Source: Streptomyces sp. JB150 (GTDB lineage: Bacteria > Actinomycetota > Actinomycetes > Streptomycetales > Streptomycetaceae). Taken from it: 64,000 nucleotides of DNA. This document shows positions 54,971 to 63,969 of the stretch, in pieces. How positions within the stretch are numbered: the first letter of the stretch is position 1; the number at the start of each line of letters is the position of its first letter. The notes beneath the pieces were generated by a model. That model was not told the DNA's origin. It searched no databases and worked only from the letters and a program-made list of their open reading frames with translations. The stretch covers positions 2,600,252 to 2,664,251 of the forward strand of contig NZ_CP049780.1 in NCBI RefSeq assembly GCF_011193355.1. Direction: 5' to 3'. Made by a program: the position numbers and the translations under genes.

Positions 54971-55822
54971 TCACAGCTCCTTCGCCAACCTGTGGATGAA
55001 GTCACGCGACCGTCCCGGGTCAAGTGACACTTCCTCCAGCCTACGGAAGAGCGTTCGAAAGCGGTCGAGTTGGGCCTGGGCATCGATGAACGATGTGCCA
55101 TGCGGGCCGTCGCGCACCACAGTGTCCAACTGGGGCACGGGGCCACCCGCGTACACCATGGCGCTGCCGGCTCCACCGAAGTTGTCGAGGTCGAAGGGGA
55201 TGACGCGCACGGTGACATGGGAGGCTTCCGAAATCTCCAGAACACGAGCGAGCTGGGACCGCGCTGCGGAGCGGTCGCCAACCCGGATGCGCAGCGCCGC
55301 CTCGTGAATCACGGCATTGTACGGGATCGGTGCCGAGCGCTCGATGATGACCTTGCGCTTCATCCGGTGCTCCACCCTGCGCTCTACCTCCTCCTCGGGG
55401 AACTCAGGGTTCACGTACGAGAAGAGCGCCCGGGCATAGCTCTCGTTCTGCAGAAGGCCGGGAACGTGCAGGAAGTCCGCGTCCCACCGGTAAGAGGCGT
55501 GGTGTTCCAGCTCGGCGAGGTCGAGGAATGACGTGGGAAGGTGACCCCGGTACTCCTCCCACCAACCGTGGGTTCCGTCCGTGGCCATCGCCACCAGCGC
55601 CTCGATCAACTCCGTGTCCGTGCAGGAGTAGTGAGCCGCCAGTCGCCGGACACGCTCCTCGCTGACACCCGCCGTCCCGAACTCGATCTGACTCACCTGA
55701 GCCGAGTCCGTCCCGAGCAGCGCTGCCGCTTCACGCCCCTTGAGTCCGGCAGCCTCACGTAGTTTGCGCAGCTCGGCGCCTAAGCGCTCCTGCCGAGCGG
55801 TGGGCTGGCGCCTGCGCGGCAT
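54971..55822 (-). CDS. XRE-family regulator with DUF5753 domain (WhiJ-like)
   Basis: 283 residues. HTH at about 13-70 (LRKLREAAGLKGREAAALLG, SQIEFGTAGVSEERVRRLA). DUF5753 ligand/effector domain in the C-terminal two thirds (FLDLAELEHHASYRWDADFL, VPGLLQNESYARALF). Forms a two-gene unit with the DUF397 protein, divergent from a HATPase gene 227 bp away. This trio is a typical Streptomyces developmental/regulatory set. Confidence 0.9.
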   Translation of the reverse strand: MPRRRQPTARQERLGAELRKLREAAGLKGREAAALLGTDSAQVSQIEFGTAGVSEERVRRLAAHYSCTDTELIEALVAMATDGTHGWWEEYRGHLPTSFLDLAELEHHASYRWDADFLHVPGLLQNESYARALFSYVNPEFPEEEVERRVEHRMKRKVIIERSAPIPYNAVIHEAALRIRVGDRSAARSQLARVLEISEASHVTVRVIPFDLDNFGGAGSAMVYAGGPVPQLDTVVRDGPHGTSFIDAQAQLDRFRTLFRRLEEVSLDPGRSRDFIHRLAKEL

Positions 55823-56049
55823 GACTTCCTCCTAGCTCCCAACTACGTGGGGGCAGTGCCTCGTTCGAGCGGCAGGTTACGACAACGACTTGCACCGTCC
55901 CAAATTATGGCCCTACCGTCAGTGACGCGACGCACACAGTGCGAAACGCCGGGGCACCGGAAGCGCACCGCTCCGTCCTGCCGTGACGGCTGCGGCAACG
56001 ACACCACGAGCCCTTACATGACTCCCCACCGAACCAACGGAGTTGACGC

Positions 56050-56460
56050 ATGCCCGGAAACGAAGCCTGGGAGTACTCCCTCTACATCCCCAACGACCTC
56101 CGCGCCGTCACCATCAGCCGCCGCACCCTGCGCCTGATCCTCACCATGCACGGCCTGATCAGCCTCGTCGACGTCGCCGAACTGCTGGCCGCCGAGCTGG
56201 TCTCCAACGCCGTACGGCACACCAAGGGGCCGGCCGCGCTGCGGGTGCGGTGGTCGCCGCCCCGCACGCTGCGGATCGGGGCGTGGGACGCGGACCCCGA
56301 GCCACCCGAACCGCCCGTCACCTTCGAGCGGGCGACCGAGTTGGAGGAAGGGCGAGGGCTCGCGCTGGTGCGGGCCTGCTCGGACCTGTGGGGGTGGCAG
56401 CCGTTGTCCAGATTCGGCAACCGGGGAAAGTACGTGTGGTGCGAGCTGGAGGCCGCGTAG
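56050..56460 (+). CDS. ATP-binding anti-sigma/HATPase domain protein (RsbW-like)
   Basis: 136 residues. GHKL ATPase: N box ELVSNAVRHTKGPAALRV, G1 IGAWDADPEPP (replacing the usual D-x-G-x-G), and G2 GRGLALVRACSDLWG. Streptomyces have many such single-domain proteins near XRE/DUF397 pairs; some act as anti-sigma kinases. Divergent from the XRE gene and 4 bp (GTAG) overlapped by the next gene. Confidence 0.88.
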   Translation: MPGNEAWEYSLYIPNDLRAVTISRRTLRLILTMHGLISLVDVAELLAAELVSNAVRHTKGPAALRVRWSPPRTLRIGAWDADPEPPEPPVTFERATELEEGRGLALVRACSDLWGWQPLSRFGNRGKYVWCELEAA

Positions 56461-57368
56461 TGGTGGGATCGTCGCATGAGGCGCTGCACCGGATCTTCCA
56501 AAAGGACCCGGCCTTGCTGACGCGGGCGTTACAGCGGGTGCTGCACGTCCCCTTTCCCGAGCCTCGGGAGATCGCCGCGCTGAACGTGGACCTGACGGAG
56601 ATCGAACCGGTCGAACGCCGGGTCGACACGCTGCTGCGGGCGGAGACGGACGAGGGCACGTACCTGCTCGTGGTCGAGTCACAGGGGAAGGCGGACGAGC
56701 GCAAACGGGGCAGCTGGCCCTACTACCTGTCCTACCTGTACGAGAAGTACCGGTGTGAGCCGGTGCTCATCGTCATCACCCAGAGCAGTGCCACGGCGAA
56801 GTGGGCTTCGCAGCCCATCCGGTTCGGCTTTCCAGGCTGGAACTCGCTGACCGTACGGCCGCTCGTGCTGGGCCCGGACAACGTGCCGGTGATCGCGGAC
56901 GAGCGGCAGGCCGAGCGGGACGTACCCCTTGCGGTGCTCTCGGCCATGACACACGGGCGTGGCCCGCAGGCCCCCGCCATACTGGAATCGCTGGCTTCCG
57001 CCCTGCGGACCATCGACTCCGACAGTGCCGCGGTCTTCGTGCAGTTCGTCGACTCGTGCCTGGCCGACCCCCAGGCGAAGCAGATGTGGAGGGACCTGAT
57101 GACGGCGATCCAGTACTTCTGGCGCCACCCGCTGGCCGAGCAGGTGCGCGAGGAAGGACGTGAAGAGGGCCGGGAAGAGGGCCGGGAAGAGGGCCGTATC
57201 GAGGACCGGCGCCAGATGGTGCTGCGCATCCTCGAGTGGCGCGGCATCCCGGTGCCCCACGCCGTCCGGGAACGGGTCGCCGCCTGCACGGACCTCGACC
57301 AGTTGCAGGTCTGGGCCCAGCGAGCCGTACACGCCGCGGACGCGGCGGAGCTGTTCACAGCGGAGTAA
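56460..57368 (+). CDS. Rpn/PD-(D/E)XK-like putative nuclease or transposase-associated protein
   Basis: 302 residues. N-terminal SSHEALHRIFQKDPALLTRA, then a restriction-nuclease-like core (VDTLLRAE ... YLLVVESQGKADERKRGSWPYY) resembling the Rpn/PDDEXK transposase-like family: a conserved Asp/Glu-x-Lys-type VESQGK. The C-terminus contains an EEGR repeat four times and a leucine-rich helix. GTG start overlaps the stop of the HATPase gene. Rpn proteins in E. coli promote recA-independent recombination; here the role is unknown. Confidence 0.78.
   Translation: MVGSSHEALHRIFQKDPALLTRALQRVLHVPFPEPREIAALNVDLTEIEPVERRVDTLLRAETDEGTYLLVVESQGKADERKRGSWPYYLSYLYEKYRCEPVLIVITQSSATAKWASQPIRFGFPGWNSLTVRPLVLGPDNVPVIADERQAERDVPLAVLSAMTHGRGPQAPAILESLASALRTIDSDSAAVFVQFVDSCLADPQAKQMWRDLMTAIQYFWRHPLAEQVREEGREEGREEGREEGRIEDRRQMVLRILEWRGIPVPHAVRERVAACTDLDQLQVWAQRAVHAADAAELFTAE
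57150..57197. repeat. Four 12-bp coding repeats (EEGR)
   Basis: GAGGAAGGACGT followed by three GAAGAGGGCCGG/T units; reads EEGR x4 on the + strand in the Rpn-like protein. Copy number likely variable. Confidence 0.9.
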
Positions 57369-57371
57369 CCG

Positions 57372-57405
57372 GGTGACCGTGGGCACTCAGCGGCCCACGG
57401 TCACC
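57372..57405. terminator. Terminator between Rpn-like gene and cupin gene
   Basis: 13-bp stem GGTGACCGTGGGC / GCCCACGGTCACC between convergent genes. Confidence 0.85.
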
Positions 57406-57423
57406 TTCGCAGTCGTCCGGGGC

Positions 57424-57792
57424 TCAGGCTCCGGCCCGGGACAGCACGTGGTCGATGACCCTCTCGAACTCCTCCGTCGGGGAGAACTCGACCAGTTCCG
57501 TGTCCTCCTCGATCAGCGGGACGTGGCCCGGTGACCAGTAGTACGCCTGGCCCGCCTCGTAAGTGCGCTCGCCCTCGGCCGTGCGCATACGGATGCGGCC
57601 CTTGAGGACGTAGCCCCAGTGCGGGCACTGGCAGGCGTCGTCGGGCAGGCCCTTGAGGGCGGGGCCCATGTCCGTGCCCCGGGGGAGGGTGAGGTAGCCG
57701 ACGGACAGGCCGCCGCCGATCGGCTTCAGGCGCAGTTCGAGGCCGTCGCCTTCGAGGGCGACGGGGACCTCGTCACGGGTCGCTGACGTCAT
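57424..57792 (-). CDS. Cupin-domain protein
   Basis: 122 residues, single cupin barrel: CPHWGYVLKGRIRMRTAEGE is the motif 1 region and GQAYYWSPGHVPLIEEDTE is motif 2. His residues for a metal are present (H in CPHW and in GHVP). No other domain, so it could be an enzyme or a sensor. ATG start preferred over the longer frame. Convergent with the Rpn-like gene and divergent from the LacI gene. Confidence 0.85.
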   Translation of the reverse strand: MTSATRDEVPVALEGDGLELRLKPIGGGLSVGYLTLPRGTDMGPALKGLPDDACQCPHWGYVLKGRIRMRTAEGERTYEAGQAYYWSPGHVPLIEEDTELVEFSPTEEFERVIDHVLSRAGA

Positions 57793-57976
57793 GGCTCCTC
57801 CGTCTCCGGTCCCCGCTTCGCCGAAGCTGCAGCTCAAGGGCCTCGCGACGTCGTTCTTCCGTTCTGGTTCCAGCGTGGTCCCGGGCGTCCGCCTGCGCGA
57901 CCTCGCGCGTGCTCATCTGAGCGGCGTTCATCACGATGTGGTCTCGGCCCCCCGCAGAGGGGTTGAACAGGAGGCG

Positions 57977-57990
57977 TGGAATCGATTTCA
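57977..57990. promoter_or_regulatory. LacI-family operator, site 1
   Basis: TGGAATCGATTTCA: TG-n-AATCGATT-n-CA palindrome. A second copy lies 32 bp away centre to centre (about three helical turns), as expected for looped LacI binding. Confidence 0.85.
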
Positions 57991-58008
57991 CTCCTCCGTG
58001 CAGGTCGA

Positions 58009-58022
58009 TGTAATCGATTCCA
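58009..58022. promoter_or_regulatory. LacI-family operator, site 2
   Basis: TGTAATCGATTCCA, same palindrome as site 1, 31 bp upstream of the lacI-type start codon. It is likely the autoregulatory and operon operator. Confidence 0.85.
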
Positions 58023-58052
58023 TGAGCTTTCACGAGGAGGTGGGAGCAGGCG

Positions 58053-59096
58053 ATGGCGAGCATCAAGGACGTCGCCGCCGAGGCCGGTGTCTCCGCCGCC
58101 ACGGTCTCGCGGGTGCTGAACGAGCACCCGTCCGTGAGCGCCGAGACCCGCGCGCGCGTGCTGGCCGCCGTCGAGGCCCTGGGGTACCGGCCGAACGCCG
58201 TCGCCCGGTCCTTGCGGACGGACCAGACCCGCACCCTGGGCCTGGTCATCAGCGACGTGCTGAATCCTTACTTCACCGAGCTGGCCCGCTCCGTCGAGGA
58301 GGAGGCCCGCGCGCTCGGCTACAGCGTCATCATCGGCAACGCCGACGAGCGGCCCGACCTCCAGGACCATCACGTGCGGACGCTGCTCGACCGGCGTATC
58401 GACGGGCTTCTCGTGTCCCCCACCGACGGCGGGTCGCCGTTGATGCTGGACGCCGCGCGGGCCGGGACGCCCATGGTGTTCGTCGACCGGTGGATTCCCG
58501 GTGTGGACGTGCCCGTGGTGCGCGCGGACGGGCGGGGTGCCGTGCGGGATCTCGTCGCGCATCTGTACGGGCTCGGGCACCGGCGGCTCGCCATCATCGC
58601 GGGGCCCGCGGCGACCACCACCGGCAGCGAGCGCGTGGCCGCCTTCCGGGAGGCCCTGGCGGAGTACGGGCTGCCACTGCCCGCCGCGTACACCGGCCAG
58701 GGCGACTTCCAGGCCGAGAGCGGGCGGCGGGTCACCGAGGGGTTCCTCGACCTGCCCGAGCCGCCCGAGGTCGTCTTCGCCGCCGACAACCTCATGGCGC
58801 TCGGCGCCCTGGACGCCGTCCGGGCGCGCGGGCTGCGGGTGCCCGAGGACATCGGGCTCGCCGCGTTCGACGACATCCCGTGGTTCGTGCACACCGATCC
58901 GCCGGTCACCGCGATCGCCCAGCCCACGGGCGAGCTGGGCCGGGCCGCCGTACGGGCCCTGGTGGACCGGATCGAGGGGCGTGCCCCGCGGTCCGTGACG
59001 CTGCCCGCCCGGCTCGTCGTGCGCCGCTCGTGCGGCGAGACGCCCGGGACCCCCGAGGCATCCGAGGCATCCGAGAACGACAGGAGCACGCCGTGA
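58053..59096 (+). CDS. LacI-family repressor of a ribose-type ABC operon
   Basis: 347 residues. N-terminal HTH IKDVAAEAGVSAATVSRVLN with the minor-groove hinge helix (YRPNAVARSLRT), then the periplasmic-binding-protein-like effector domain. The two palindromes directly upstream are its presumed operators, and it heads the operon. Shine-Dalgarno GGAG, 9 nt before the ATG. The stop overlaps the next start (GTGA). Confidence 0.92.
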   Translation: MASIKDVAAEAGVSAATVSRVLNEHPSVSAETRARVLAAVEALGYRPNAVARSLRTDQTRTLGLVISDVLNPYFTELARSVEEEARALGYSVIIGNADERPDLQDHHVRTLLDRRIDGLLVSPTDGGSPLMLDAARAGTPMVFVDRWIPGVDVPVVRADGRGAVRDLVAHLYGLGHRRLAIIAGPAATTTGSERVAAFREALAEYGLPLPAAYTGQGDFQAESGRRVTEGFLDLPEPPEVVFAADNLMALGALDAVRARGLRVPEDIGLAAFDDIPWFVHTDPPVTAIAQPTGELGRAAVRALVDRIEGRAPRSVTLPARLVVRRSCGETPGTPEASEASENDRSTP

Positions 59097-60643
59097 GCGA
59101 CCCGGACGAACTGCTGCGCATCGAGGGCATCCGCAAGACCTTCCCGGGCGTGGTCGCGCTGGACGGCGTCGACTTCGCGCTGCGCCGGGGCGAGGTGCAC
59201 GTGCTGCTCGGCGAGAACGGCGCCGGCAAGAGCACCCTCATCAAGATGCTCTCCGGCGCCTACCGGCCCGACGCCGGGCGGATCCTGGTCGGCGGCGAGG
59301 AGGTGCGCATCAACGGTGCGCAGGACTCCGAGCGGCTCGGGATCGCCACCATCTACCAGGAGTTCAACCTCGTCCCCGATCTGACCGTCGCCGAGAACAT
59401 CTTCCTCGGGCGTCAGCCCCGGCGCTTCGGGATGATCGACCGCAAGCGGATGGAAGCCGAGGCCGCCGTGCTGCTGGAGCGCGTCGGCGTCGACGTGTCC
59501 CCCCGCGCGCGGGTCCGTGAACTCGGCGTCGCCCGGCTCCAGATGGTCGAGATCGCGAAGGCGCTCAGCCTGGACGCCCGCGTGCTGGTCATGGACGAGC
59601 CGACCGCCGTGCTGACCAGCGAAGAGGTCGAGAAGCTGTTCGCCATCGTGCGCTCCCTGCGCGCGGACGGCGTCGGCGTCGTCTTCATCACCCACCACCT
59701 GGAGGAGATCGCCGCCCTCGGGGACCGGGTGACCGTCATCCGGGACGGACGCAGTGTGGGCGAGGTGCCCGCCTCCACCCCCGAGGACGAGCTGGTCCGG
59801 CTCATGGTGGGGCGGTCCATCGAGCAGCAGTACCCGCGGGAGCGTACGCAGCCCGGACCCGCGCTGCTGTCGGTGGAAGGGCTCACCCGCGACGGTGTCT
59901 TCCACGACGTCAGCTTCGAGGTGCGGGCCGGTGAGGTCGTCGGCGTCGCGGGGCTGGTGGGCGCCGGTCGCACCGAGGTCGTCCGGGCCGTGTTCGGGGC
60001 CGACCCCTACGACGAGGGCGCGGTGAAGGTCGCGGGCACGCGGCTGCGGCGGCACGACGTGAACGCCGCCATGGCGGCCGGCATCGGGCTCGTGCCCGAG
60101 GACCGCAAGGGCCAGGGGCTGGTGCTGGACGCCTCCGTCGAGGAGAACCTGGGGCTGGTCACCCTGCGCAAGGCCACCCGCGCGGGGCTCGTCGACCTGA
60201 AGGGGCAGCGCTCGGCCGCCGAGCGGATCGCCCGGCAGCTCGGCGTGCGCATGGCGGGCCTCGGGCAGCACGTGCGCACGCTGTCCGGCGGCAACCAGCA
60301 GAAGGTCGTCATCGGCAAGTGGCTGCTCGCCGACACCAGGGTGCTGATCCTCGACGAGCCGACCCGCGGGATCGACGTCGGCGCCAAGGTCGAGATCTAC
60401 CAGCTGATCAACGAGCTGACGGCCGCCGGCGCCGCCGTCCTGATGATCTCCAGTGATCTGCCGGAGGTCCTGGGGATGAGCGACCGCGTCCTGGTCATGG
60501 CCCAGGGCCGGATCGCCGGCGAACTCCCCGCCGGACAAGCCACCCAGGACGCCGTCATGGCGCTCGCCGTCGGCACCCCCGCCGGCGCCCCCACCGGCAC
60601 CCCCGCCACTTCCACGGAAACGGAGGCCTCCCGTGGCCACTGA
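59093..60643 (+). CDS. rbsA: Sugar ABC transporter ATPase, RbsA type
   Basis: 516 residues, two ABC domains. Domain 1 has Walker A GENGAGKST and Walker B VLVMDEPTAV; domain 2 begins LLSVEGLTRDGVFHD and has a degenerate Walker A (GLVGAGRTE) with signature LSGGNQQKV and RVLILDEPTRGIDVG. This is the RbsA/MglA pattern for ribose/galactose-class importers. Overlaps the lacI stop by 4 bp and the next gene by 11 bp. Confidence 0.92.
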   Translation: MSDPDELLRIEGIRKTFPGVVALDGVDFALRRGEVHVLLGENGAGKSTLIKMLSGAYRPDAGRILVGGEEVRINGAQDSERLGIATIYQEFNLVPDLTVAENIFLGRQPRRFGMIDRKRMEAEAAVLLERVGVDVSPRARVRELGVARLQMVEIAKALSLDARVLVMDEPTAVLTSEEVEKLFAIVRSLRADGVGVVFITHHLEEIAALGDRVTVIRDGRSVGEVPASTPEDELVRLMVGRSIEQQYPRERTQPGPALLSVEGLTRDGVFHDVSFEVRAGEVVGVAGLVGAGRTEVVRAVFGADPYDEGAVKVAGTRLRRHDVNAAMAAGIGLVPEDRKGQGLVLDASVEENLGLVTLRKATRAGLVDLKGQRSAAERIARQLGVRMAGLGQHVRTLSGGNQQKVVIGKWLLADTRVLILDEPTRGIDVGAKVEIYQLINELTAAGAAVLMISSDLPEVLGMSDRVLVMAQGRIAGELPAGQATQDAVMALAVGTPAGAPTGTPATSTETEASRGH

Positions 60644-62585
60644 CACGCTCAAGAACACACCGGGCGCGGGCGGCGCCTCCGCCCCGGGCGGCCTGCGCCG
60701 CCTCCTGCTCGACAACGGCGCCCTCACCGCGCTGATCGTCCTCGTCGTCGCCCTGTCCGCGCTGTCCGGTGACTTCCTGACGACGGACAACCTGCTGAAC
60801 ATCGGCGTCCAGGCGGCGGTCACCGCGATCCTCGCCTTCGGCGTCACCTTCGTCATCGTCTCGGCGGGCATCGACCTGTCGGTGGGGTCGGTCGCCGCGC
60901 TGTCCGCGACGGTCCTCGCCTGGAGCGCGACGAGCGAGGGCGTCCCGGTCGCGCTGGCCGTGGTCCTGGCGGTCGCCACCGGCATCGTCTGCGGCCTGGT
61001 CAACGGATTCCTCATCTCGTACGGCAAACTCCCGCCGTTCATCGCCACGCTGGCCATGCTGTCGGTGGCGCGCGGTCTGTCCCTGGTGATCTCGCAGGGC
61101 TCCCCGATCGCCTTCCCGGAGTCCGTCTCGCACCTCGGGGACACGCTGGGCGGCTGGCTGCCGGTGCCGGTGCTGGTCATGGTCGTGATGGGGCTGCTGA
61201 CGGCGTTCGTGCTGGGCCGGACGTACCTCGGGCGTTCGATGTACGCGATCGGCGGCAACGAGGAGGCGGCCCGGCTGTCGGGGCTGCGGGTGAAGCGGCA
61301 GAAGCTCGCGATCTACGCCCTGTCCGGGCTGTTCGCGGCGGCGGCCGGCATCGTGCTCGCCTCCCGGCTCTCCTCCGCGCAACCGCAGGCCGCGCAGGGC
61401 TACGAGCTGGACGCCATCGCGGCGGTCGTCATCGGCGGCGCCTCGCTGGCGGGCGGCACGGGCAAGGCCTCCGGCACGCTGATCGGCGCGCTGATCCTGG
61501 CGGTGCTGCGCAACGGCCTCAACCTGCTGTCGGTGTCGGCGTTCTGGCAGCAGGTCGTGATCGGTGTGGTGATCGCGCTGGCGGTGCTGCTGGACACGGT
61601 GCGGCGCAAGGCCGGGGCGACGCCGGTGACCGCGGGGAGCGGCGGCAAGGGCCGGCAGGCGGTGACGTACCTCCTCGCGGCCGTGGTCGCGGCAGCCGTG
61701 GTCGGCGCCACCTCCCTCCTGCACGGCGGCTCCCCGGCGGCGCGCACGGAGAAGATCGGCCTGTCCCTGTCGACCCTCAACAACCCCTTCTTCGTGCAGA
61801 TCCGCGCCGGCGCCGAGGAGCGGGCGCGGAAGCTCGGCGTGGACCTGACGGTCACCGACGCCCAGAACGACGCCTCGCAGCAGGCCAACCAGGTGCAGAA
61901 CTTCACCAGCGAGGGCGTCGGCTCGATCATCGTCAACCCGGTCGACTCGGACGCGGCGGGCCCCTCGGTACGCGCGGCGAACCAGGCGGACATCCCCGTG
62001 GTGGGCGTCGACCGGGGCGTCAACAAGGCGGACACGGCGGCGCTGGTCGCCTCCGACAACGTCGAGGGCGGCAGGCTGGGCGCGCGGGCGCTCGCCGAGA
62101 AGCTGGGCGGCAAGGGCACGATCGTCGTCCTCCAGGGCCAGCCGGGCACGTCCGCCAGCCGTGAGCGCGGCGCGGGCTTCGCGGCCGGGCTGAAGGAGTA
62201 CCCGGGCATCCGGGTCGTCGCCCGGCAGCCGGCCGACTTCGACCGCACCAAGGGTCTGGACGTGATGACGAACCTGCTCCAGGCGCACCCCGGCATCGAC
62301 GGCGTCTTCGCCGAGAACGACGAGATGGCGCTCGGCGCGATCAAGGCGCTGGGCGCGAAGGCCGGCACGTCGGTGCAGGTGGTCGGCTTCGACGGCACGC
62401 CGGACGGGCTCAAGGCGGTCGAGGCGGGCACGCTGTACGCCTCGGTCGCGCAGCAGCCGAGGGAACTGGGCCGGATCGCGGTGGACAACGCGCTGCGGGC
62501 GGCCGAGGGCGAGAAGACCGAGCAGATGGTGAAGGTGCCGGTGAAGGTGGTCACGAAGGAGAACGTGGCCGGCTTCGGCGGCTGA
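60633..62585 (+). CDS. rbsCB: Fusion: RbsC permease joined to RbsB sugar-binding protein
   Basis: 650 residues. Residues 1-335: RbsC-type permease with about ten hydrophobic segments and the EAA-like GNEEAARLSGLRVKRQK. A transmembrane helix (YLLAAVVAAAVVGATSLL, about 343-362) takes the place of the binding protein's signal peptide. Residues 370-650: RbsB-type binding domain, KIGLSLSTLNNPFFVQI and SDNVEGGRLGARALAEKLGG. The binding protein is thus tethered to the pore. Inspecting the join shows no stop or frameshift. Similar fusions are annotated in other Streptomyces. Confidence 0.92.
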   Translation: MATDTLKNTPGAGGASAPGGLRRLLLDNGALTALIVLVVALSALSGDFLTTDNLLNIGVQAAVTAILAFGVTFVIVSAGIDLSVGSVAALSATVLAWSATSEGVPVALAVVLAVATGIVCGLVNGFLISYGKLPPFIATLAMLSVARGLSLVISQGSPIAFPESVSHLGDTLGGWLPVPVLVMVVMGLLTAFVLGRTYLGRSMYAIGGNEEAARLSGLRVKRQKLAIYALSGLFAAAAGIVLASRLSSAQPQAAQGYELDAIAAVVIGGASLAGGTGKASGTLIGALILAVLRNGLNLLSVSAFWQQVVIGVVIALAVLLDTVRRKAGATPVTAGSGGKGRQAVTYLLAAVVAAAVVGATSLLHGGSPAARTEKIGLSLSTLNNPFFVQIRAGAEERARKLGVDLTVTDAQNDASQQANQVQNFTSEGVGSIIVNPVDSDAAGPSVRAANQADIPVVGVDRGVNKADTAALVASDNVEGGRLGARALAEKLGGKGTIVVLQGQPGTSASRERGAGFAAGLKEYPGIRVVARQPADFDRTKGLDVMTNLLQAHPGIDGVFAENDEMALGAIKALGAKAGTSVQVVGFDGTPDGLKAVEAGTLYASVAQQPRELGRIAVDNALRAAEGEKTEQMVKVPVKVVTKENVAGFGG

Positions 62586-62595
62586 CACACGGACC

Positions 62596-62623
62596 GGGCG
62601 GGCGGTCGCAGGACCGCCCGCCC
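62596..62623 (+). terminator. Hairpin between the permease fusion and rbsK
   Basis: 12-bp stem GGGCGGGCGGTC / GACCGCCCGCCC, loop GCAG. It may attenuate transcription into rbsK/rbsD so that the transporter is made in excess. Confidence 0.75.
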
Positions 62624-62648
62624 CGTTCGGCTATCAGGGAGACGACTG

Positions 62649-63551
62649 ATGTACGACTACGACCTCCTGGTCGTGGGGTCGGCCAACGCCGACCTGGTGA
62701 TCGGCGTGGAGCGGCGGCCGGGCCCCGGCGAGACGGTGCTCGGCTCCGACCTCGCGGTGCACCCGGGCGGCAAGGGCGCCAACCAGGCCGTCGCGGCGGC
62801 CCGGCTGGGTGCCCGTACGGCGCTGCTGGCCCGGGTCGGCGACGACGCGCACGGCCGGCTGCTGCTGGACGCGCAGCGGGCGGCCGGGGTCGACACGGCG
62901 GGCGTGCTGGTGGGCGGCGCACCGACCGGTGTCGCGCTGATCACCGTCGACCCGTCCGGCGACAACAGCATCGTGGTGTCGCCCGGCGCCAACGGGAAGC
63001 TCTCCCCCGCCGACGTCCGCGCGGCGGGCGGACTGTTCCGCGCCTCCCGCGTGGTGTCCGCCCAGCTGGAGATCCCGCTGGAGACGGTCCTGGAGGTCGT
63101 GCGGACGCTGCCGCCGGGCACCCGTTTCGTGCTCAACCCGTCCCCGCCGCGCCCGCTGCCGCAGGAGGTGCTGGCGGCCTGCGACCCGCTGATCGTCAAC
63201 GAGCACGAGGCGCGGGTGCTGCTCGGCGAGCCGGGCGTGAGCGACGTACCCGAGGACTGGGCGCGGCTGCTGCTCGCCAGGGGCCCCCGTTCGGTCGTGG
63301 TCACTCTGGGCGCGCGGGGTGCGCTGGTGGCGTCGGCGGAGGGAGTGGCGCGGGTGCCGTCCGTGAAGGTCGAGGCGGTGGACACCACGGGTGCGGGCGA
63401 CGCGTTCACGGCGGCGCTGGCCTGGCGGCTGGGGTCCGGGGAACCGCTCGCGGACGCGGCGGCGTACGCGGCCCGGGTCGGCGCGGCGGCCGTCACCCGC
63501 GCGGGCGCCCAGGAGTCGTACCCGACGGCGGCGGAGGTCGCGGCGCTGTGA
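62649..63551 (+). CDS. rbsK: Ribokinase
   Basis: 300 residues, PfkB family. Phosphorylates ribose at O5. Seen: GSANADLVIGVERRPGPGET, GGKGANQAVAAARLGARTAL (PfkB motif 1) and DTTGAGDAFTAALAWRLGSG with the catalytic Asp (motif 2). Shine-Dalgarno AGGGAGA before the ATG. The stop overlaps the rbsD start by 4 bp. Confidence 0.94.
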   Translation: MYDYDLLVVGSANADLVIGVERRPGPGETVLGSDLAVHPGGKGANQAVAAARLGARTALLARVGDDAHGRLLLDAQRAAGVDTAGVLVGGAPTGVALITVDPSGDNSIVVSPGANGKLSPADVRAAGGLFRASRVVSAQLEIPLETVLEVVRTLPPGTRFVLNPSPPRPLPQEVLAACDPLIVNEHEARVLLGEPGVSDVPEDWARLLLARGPRSVVVTLGARGALVASAEGVARVPSVKVEAVDTTGAGDAFTAALAWRLGSGEPLADAAAYAARVGAAAVTRAGAQESYPTAAEVAAL

Positions 63552-63937
63552 GGAGGGCCGGGATCCTGAACCGGCAGCTGGCCGGTGCCCTGGCCGGACT
63601 GGGCCACGGCCACGAGGTGCTGGTCTGCGACGCCGGCATGCCGGTCCCCGACGGCCCCCGGGTGGTGGACCTGGCCTTCCGGGCGGGGGTGCCGTCCTTC
63701 GCCGAGGTGCTGGAGGGCCTGCTGGACGAGCTGGTCGTGGAGGGCGCGACGGCGGCGACGGAGGTGCGGGCCGCCAATCCGCCGGCGGCGGAGTTGCTGG
63801 CCGGCTGCTTCCCCGAGCTGACGCTGGTCCCGCACGAGCGGCTGAAGGAACTGTCGGCGGGCGCACGGCTGGTCGTACGGACCGGGGAGGCGCGGCCGTA
63901 CGCGAACGTGCTGTTGCGGTGCGGGGTGTTCTTCTGA
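63548..63937 (+). CDS. rbsD: D-ribose pyranase RbsD
   Basis: 129 residues. Interconverts beta-pyran and beta-furan ribose so that RbsK can use it. Seen: RRAGILNRQLAGALAGLGHGH with the active-site His, VCDAGMPVP, and ending RTGEARPYANVLLRCGVFF, a typical RbsD C-terminus. GTG start in the rbsK stop. This supports ribose as the substrate of the whole operon. Confidence 0.95.
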   Translation: MRRAGILNRQLAGALAGLGHGHEVLVCDAGMPVPDGPRVVDLAFRAGVPSFAEVLEGLLDELVVEGATAATEVRAANPPAAELLAGCFPELTLVPHERLKELSAGARLVVRTGEARPYANVLLRCGVFF

Positions 63938-63969
63938 GCCGCCGTTCCGCGGATGCCCGGACGCTTCGA

